Shown piece by piece: positions 6,452-8,918 of a DNA stretch of 8,918 nt. Location of the stretch: NCBI GenBank assembly GCA_011389605.1, contig JAABTZ010000099.1:1-8918 (forward strand), given 5' to 3'. The notes below the pieces were generated by a model. It did not search any database. It saw only the letters and a program-made list of their open reading frames with translations, and had not been told where the DNA came from. Each line of letters starts with the position of its first letter. The stretch's first letter is position 1. A program made the translations under genes and the position numbers. The stretch is from Desulfobacteraceae bacterium. Its GTDB lineage: Bacteria; Desulfobacterota; Desulfobacteria; Desulfobacterales; Desulfosalsimonadaceae.

Positions 6452-6470
6452 GTTGCGTATAAATTTTCTT

Positions 6471-6499
6471 TTTGACAAAAAAAAAGGTGATATGTCAAA
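6471..6499. promoter_or_regulatory. Inverted repeat TTTGACA / TGTCAAA in the divergent control region
   Basis: TTTGACA (6471-6477) and TGTCAAA (6493-6499) are exact inverted seven-base arms with a 15-base A-rich spacer, in the gap between divergent genes. It may be a second protein-binding site. Each arm also contains TTGACA, so a -35 box on either strand is an alternative reading, but no matching -10 is found. Confidence 0.4.
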
Positions 6500-6645
6500 C
6501 AGAAAATCTAAAAAGGCTGATCGCAATTATTAGCACAACTTACCGTAATAAAAATATTAATTATTATATATAAAACCATGTTTTCCATATAATACCATTG
6601 CGGGCAGATGAAATTCGCAAAGTTTTTTTAAATCGAAAATTATTT

Positions 6646-6675
6646 ACTTTATAATTTCACTTTATAATTGTTCGG
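6646..6675 (+). promoter_or_regulatory. Candidate regulator promoter with direct repeat
   Basis: ACTTTATAATT occurs twice on the plus strand, at 6646-6656 and 6659-6669, with a 13-base period. Each copy contains TATAAT (6650-6655 and 6663-6668). Either could serve as the -10 box for the regulator starting at 6720, giving leaders of roughly 45-60 bases. No convincing -35 is seen. The remainder of the 6376-6719 gap is AT-rich, with one further TATAAT at 6588-6593 and no reading frame worth calling. Confidence 0.4.
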
Positions 6676-6719
6676 TGTCCTTCCGGGCCCGGAAACAAAT
6701 AATGCAAGCAGGGAAAAAA

Positions 6720-7631
6720 ATGAAAATCAGTGAATTAGAGCAAATTTCCGGCATCCCCCGTTCAACAATTCATTATTACGTTAATTACGGATTGCTGCAT
6801 CGCCCCTCAAAAATCAGCCAAACCATGTGCGATTATGATCACAGCCATGTCAAACGGCTCGAAGCCATTCAAAAAATCAAGCTTGATTATCTAAGGACAA
6901 CCAAGAAATCCCGGGTTCCGCTTGATTATATCGGGCACAAATTAAGCGAAAGCTACACATTGGTAAAGCCGGCCCACTGCAAAGACACAAACCGCCCGGG
7001 AAAAAATACTGAAAAAAGCCTGCAGAAAAAAGAACAAATCATAGAGGCAACCCTCAGGCTATACGCACATCGGGGATACTTCCTTACCAATATAAGGGAC
7101 ATCACCAAGGCGGTGGGCATCTCTTCTCCCACCTTTTACCGCTATTTCAGGGACAAAAGAGAACTTTTCATTGAAATAATTGAATATGTTGTCAGAAATT
7201 TCAAAAAACAAATCCGCCAATCACTCAAGGGTGAAAAGGATCTGAGTCAAAGATCAAAAATCATGTTCGAGACCTTTTACAAACATTATCCAAAAATCGG
7301 GGAAATCTTAAATCAGTTAAGATCAGGGGTGATCATCGGCGATCCATGGGCCAGGCAACGCCTGTCCCGGTTATACCAGGAGATGATAGAAGACCTGATC
7401 AAAGAATTTGAAGCAGCCATTAAAAACGGAATTATCCATCCGGTCAATCCTGTTCTTCTGGCATATTTTAATCTGGCCATAAACGAGGCCGCAATTCATC
7501 TGTCCCTTATGGACGACAAGCATTCTATTGATGAGGCGATGTATTTTGTGGGCGATATATTAAACAATGCTTTTCTTACAGAAAAAGGCAAAGAGATTTA
7601 CAATATTTTTTATAAATTCCGGGACGAATAG
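6720..7631 (+). CDS. Dual-HTH transcriptional regulator: MerR-type N-terminus fused to TetR-type domain
   Basis: A 303-residue DNA-binding protein with two different helix-turn-helix domains. Residues 1-56 read as a MerR-type winged helix: KISELEQISGIPRSTIHYY (2-20), then NYGLLHRPS and a Y/D-rich wing leading to HVKRLEAIQKIK (43-54). After a basic linker (57-103), residues 104-150 form a complete TetR HTH: QIIEATLRLYAHRGYF (106-121), then DITKAVGISSPTFYRYFRDK (127-146). A helical TetR ligand and dimer region fills 160-303. The MerR part lacks its normal long coiled coil, so dimerisation probably comes from the TetR half. ATG 6720 has GGGA five bases upstream. GTG 6675 and ATG 6702 in the same frame have no better site and would add sequence before the HTH. 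It is divergent from the flavoprotein gene, whose promoter region carries palindromes. Confidence 0.88.
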   Translation: MKISELEQISGIPRSTIHYYVNYGLLHRPSKISQTMCDYDHSHVKRLEAIQKIKLDYLRTTKKSRVPLDYIGHKLSESYTLVKPAHCKDTNRPGKNTEKSLQKKEQIIEATLRLYAHRGYFLTNIRDITKAVGISSPTFYRYFRDKRELFIEIIEYVVRNFKKQIRQSLKGEKDLSQRSKIMFETFYKHYPKIGEILNQLRSGVIIGDPWARQRLSRLYQEMIEDLIKEFEAAIKNGIIHPVNPVLLAYFNLAINEAAIHLSLMDDKHSIDEAMYFVGDILNNAFLTEKGKEIYNIFYKFRDE

Positions 7632-7644
7632 AAGACAATTTACA

Positions 7645-7698
7645 TGAATTGAGCGATCTTCCTTATATCCGCGGCAAACTAGAAAATCGCTCAGTTCA
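7645..7698. terminator. Inverted repeat between convergent genes, possible bidirectional terminator
   Basis: TGAATTGAGCGAT (7645-7657) and ATCGCTCAGTTCA (7686-7698) form a 13-bp stem with one G-T type mismatch and a 28-base loop. It lies between the regulator stop (7629-7631) and the stop of the convergent activase-like gene (7703-7705). The position suits shared termination or 3'-end protection. The long loop and lack of a U-run argue against a textbook intrinsic terminator. Confidence 0.45.
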
Positions 7699-7702
7699 GG
7701 AT

Positions 7703-8918
7703 TTAGTTTAATGCACGCATGCGGTCATGCAGGCGCAAGGCCCTTAGGCAGAACGCCTCAAGCTTTGCCTCTATTAGCTGGGGAAAAGGCGAACCGTCGC
7801 TTTCCACGGCCAGAAACGGCAGGGAATCCAAATCTGCGAGCATGGTTTGCAGATGTTTCTCCCTGGTGGCAATGCCCAGCTTGTCATCTTTTGTCATGAC
7901 CTCGCTTAGAATGGATTCTGCAATACGGTTGGGCATGCATCCAAACGGGCCGATGGCAATAACCCCGCAAACCTCGGATGCAATCTCGGTCAGGGCGCTT
8001 CCTACGGTTAAAATGGCTTCCCCTCCCAGATTGGGCGAAATATAGGGGGTTGCATTTTCAATGACCGTTCGCACATCAGTCCATGGATTATGCACCAGCC
8101 CCGTGCGGGACAGGGATCCAAAAATTCTTTTTTCATAGCGGTTCATGAAAATCCTGCGAATCTTGAATCTAAGTTTCTGGCCCAGGGAAAGCTTCTGCCA
8201 GTTATCTCCTTCGGTCTCAATGCAATAGTCGGCATACCTTATCCATTCTGAAACCGGCGAGCAGACAACGGCAAAGCCCTTCCGGGCAAGCCGTTCGGTG
8301 ATAAACTGTCGGGAAAGTCCGTCGCGTCTTACAAAAATCTCACCTGTCACAAGGATAACCGGCACGTCTGCCGGGTCCTTTTTCATGTCTATGCCGGAAA
8401 AAGCCTCAACGCTTTTGTCCAGCTCATCCATGATCTGTTCAAATCCCCCGCTTTTCATTGCATTTACAACAGGCTGCCAACGGGCTTGAAAAACATCCAT
8501 GGCCAGGCCGGCATCCACTGCATTGGCTAAAAGCATGGAACGGATATCCTCCATTACATCGGAAATCACCAGCGCCCACCAGGCCTTGTAATAGTTTAAA
8601 TGCCCCTCAAGGCCAAAATAGGAATTATCAGAGGTCAGGGAAAAAATAGCCACGTCGGCAATTTCCAGGCGCCTGACAAGATCTTCCATAAACACCCAAT
8701 ACTGGCCGAACCGGCACGGCCCTGAAGCAGAAGCCATAAAATAAACAAGAACTTCGTCTTTTTTCTTGAGATTATATGAATAATTAAGAAGTGTTCCGGT
8801 GGTAAGGATAAGCGGCAGACACTCCTTGCAGGATGTATGAGCCCGGCCCAGTTTTAAAACATTTTCGTCAGCAGGCGGATGCGGGGCCACATGAAACCCG
8901 GAGGCTTCAAAGACCGCG
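7703..8918 (-). CDS. C-terminal part of a DUF2229-type acyl-CoA dehydratase activase-like protein, 5' end outside the window
   Basis: The frame is open from the right edge to TAA at 7703 and shows the last 404 residues. The style matches the large (about 1400-residue) proteins that join BcrAD/BadFG ATPase domains to DUF2229 and an HgdB-like region. Those are related to the ATP-driven activators and the reductase subunits of 2-hydroxyacyl-CoA dehydratases and benzoyl-CoA reductases. Motifs in visible numbering: LGRAHTSCKECLPLILTTG (from 22) with C30 and C33, GPCRFGQYW (from 66) with C68, SPNLGGEAILTVGSALTEI (294-312), IGPFGCMP (322-329) with C327, and ESDGSPFP before a helical end. The conserved cysteines may bind an iron-sulfur cluster. 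GTG 8890 is an internal codon, because conserved-looking sequence continues upstream. The physiological substrate is unknown. It converges on the regulator gene. Confidence 0.8.
   Translation of the reverse strand, partial: AVFEASGFHVAPHPPADENVLKLGRAHTSCKECLPLILTTGTLLNYSYNLKKKDEVLVYFMASASGPCRFGQYWVFMEDLVRRLEIADVAIFSLTSDNSYFGLEGHLNYYKAWWALVISDVMEDIRSMLLANAVDAGLAMDVFQARWQPVVNAMKSGGFEQIMDELDKSVEAFSGIDMKKDPADVPVILVTGEIFVRRDGLSRQFITERLARKGFAVVCSPVSEWIRYADYCIETEGDNWQKLSLGQKLRFKIRRIFMNRYEKRIFGSLSRTGLVHNPWTDVRTVIENATPYISPNLGGEAILTVGSALTEIASEVCGVIAIGPFGCMPNRIAESILSEVMTKDDKLGIATREKHLQTMLADLDSLPFLAVESDGSPFPQLIEAKLEAFCLRALRLHDRMRALN

Noticed and set aside
6675..6719. GTG 6675 or ATG 6702 as the regulator start
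   Set aside because: Both overlap candidate promoter sequence and add residues before the HTH. ATG 6720 has GGGA at proper spacing.

Overview
The window most likely comes from a sulfate-reducing deltaproteobacterium of the Desulfobacterales (Desulfobacterota). This is an inference from gene content: a biotin carboxylase-carboxyltransferase protein, a long nitronate monooxygenase-like flavoprotein, a periplasmic NifX-like protein, a MerR-TetR type regulator and a large CoA-dehydratase activase-like protein. Base composition is moderate, and dispersed intergenic repeats are common. No tRNA, rRNA, CRISPR array or transposase gene was seen.

Layout. Five genes lie on the minus strand between 6375 and 1. 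In transcription order they are a nitronate monooxygenase-like flavoprotein (6375-5263), an epoxide-hydrolase-type alpha/beta hydrolase (4993-4127), a secreted NifX-like protein (3914-3516), a biotin protein ligase without a DNA-binding domain (3224-2277), and the first 622 residues of a biotin carboxylase fused to a carboxyltransferase (1868 to beyond the left edge). Divergent from this set, after an AT-rich control region of 344 bp, is a plus-strand regulator (6720-7631) with a MerR-type helix-turn-helix followed by a complete TetR-type one. Convergent with the regulator, and separated by a 13-bp-stem inverted repeat, is the C-terminal 404 residues of a DUF2229/acyl-CoA dehydratase activase-like protein (beyond the right edge to 7703).

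Each of the four gaps in the minus-strand set holds a copy of one family of mosaic, foldback, MITE-like repeats of about 140-340 bp. Their ends resemble TGATGGCGCC(G)TAAAAAG or TGACAAACTCGTAAAAAGTC. The copies share blocks with each other in different combinations. One copy supplies the stop codon of the hydrolase. None was seen in the regulator control region or in the convergent gap.

How the genes may work together. The biotin ligase would biotinylate the carboxylase whose gene lies next to it, provided the biotin carrier domain lies beyond the left edge. The regulator probably controls its own promoter and that of the divergent flavoprotein, because a perfect 15-bp palindrome sits between the candidate promoter elements of the flavoprotein gene. 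The whole resembles carbon and CoA-ester metabolism in an anaerobe. The strongest leads are the double-HTH regulator with its candidate operators, the altered carboxyltransferase motif and the repeat family. No clear, wholly new multigene system is evident.
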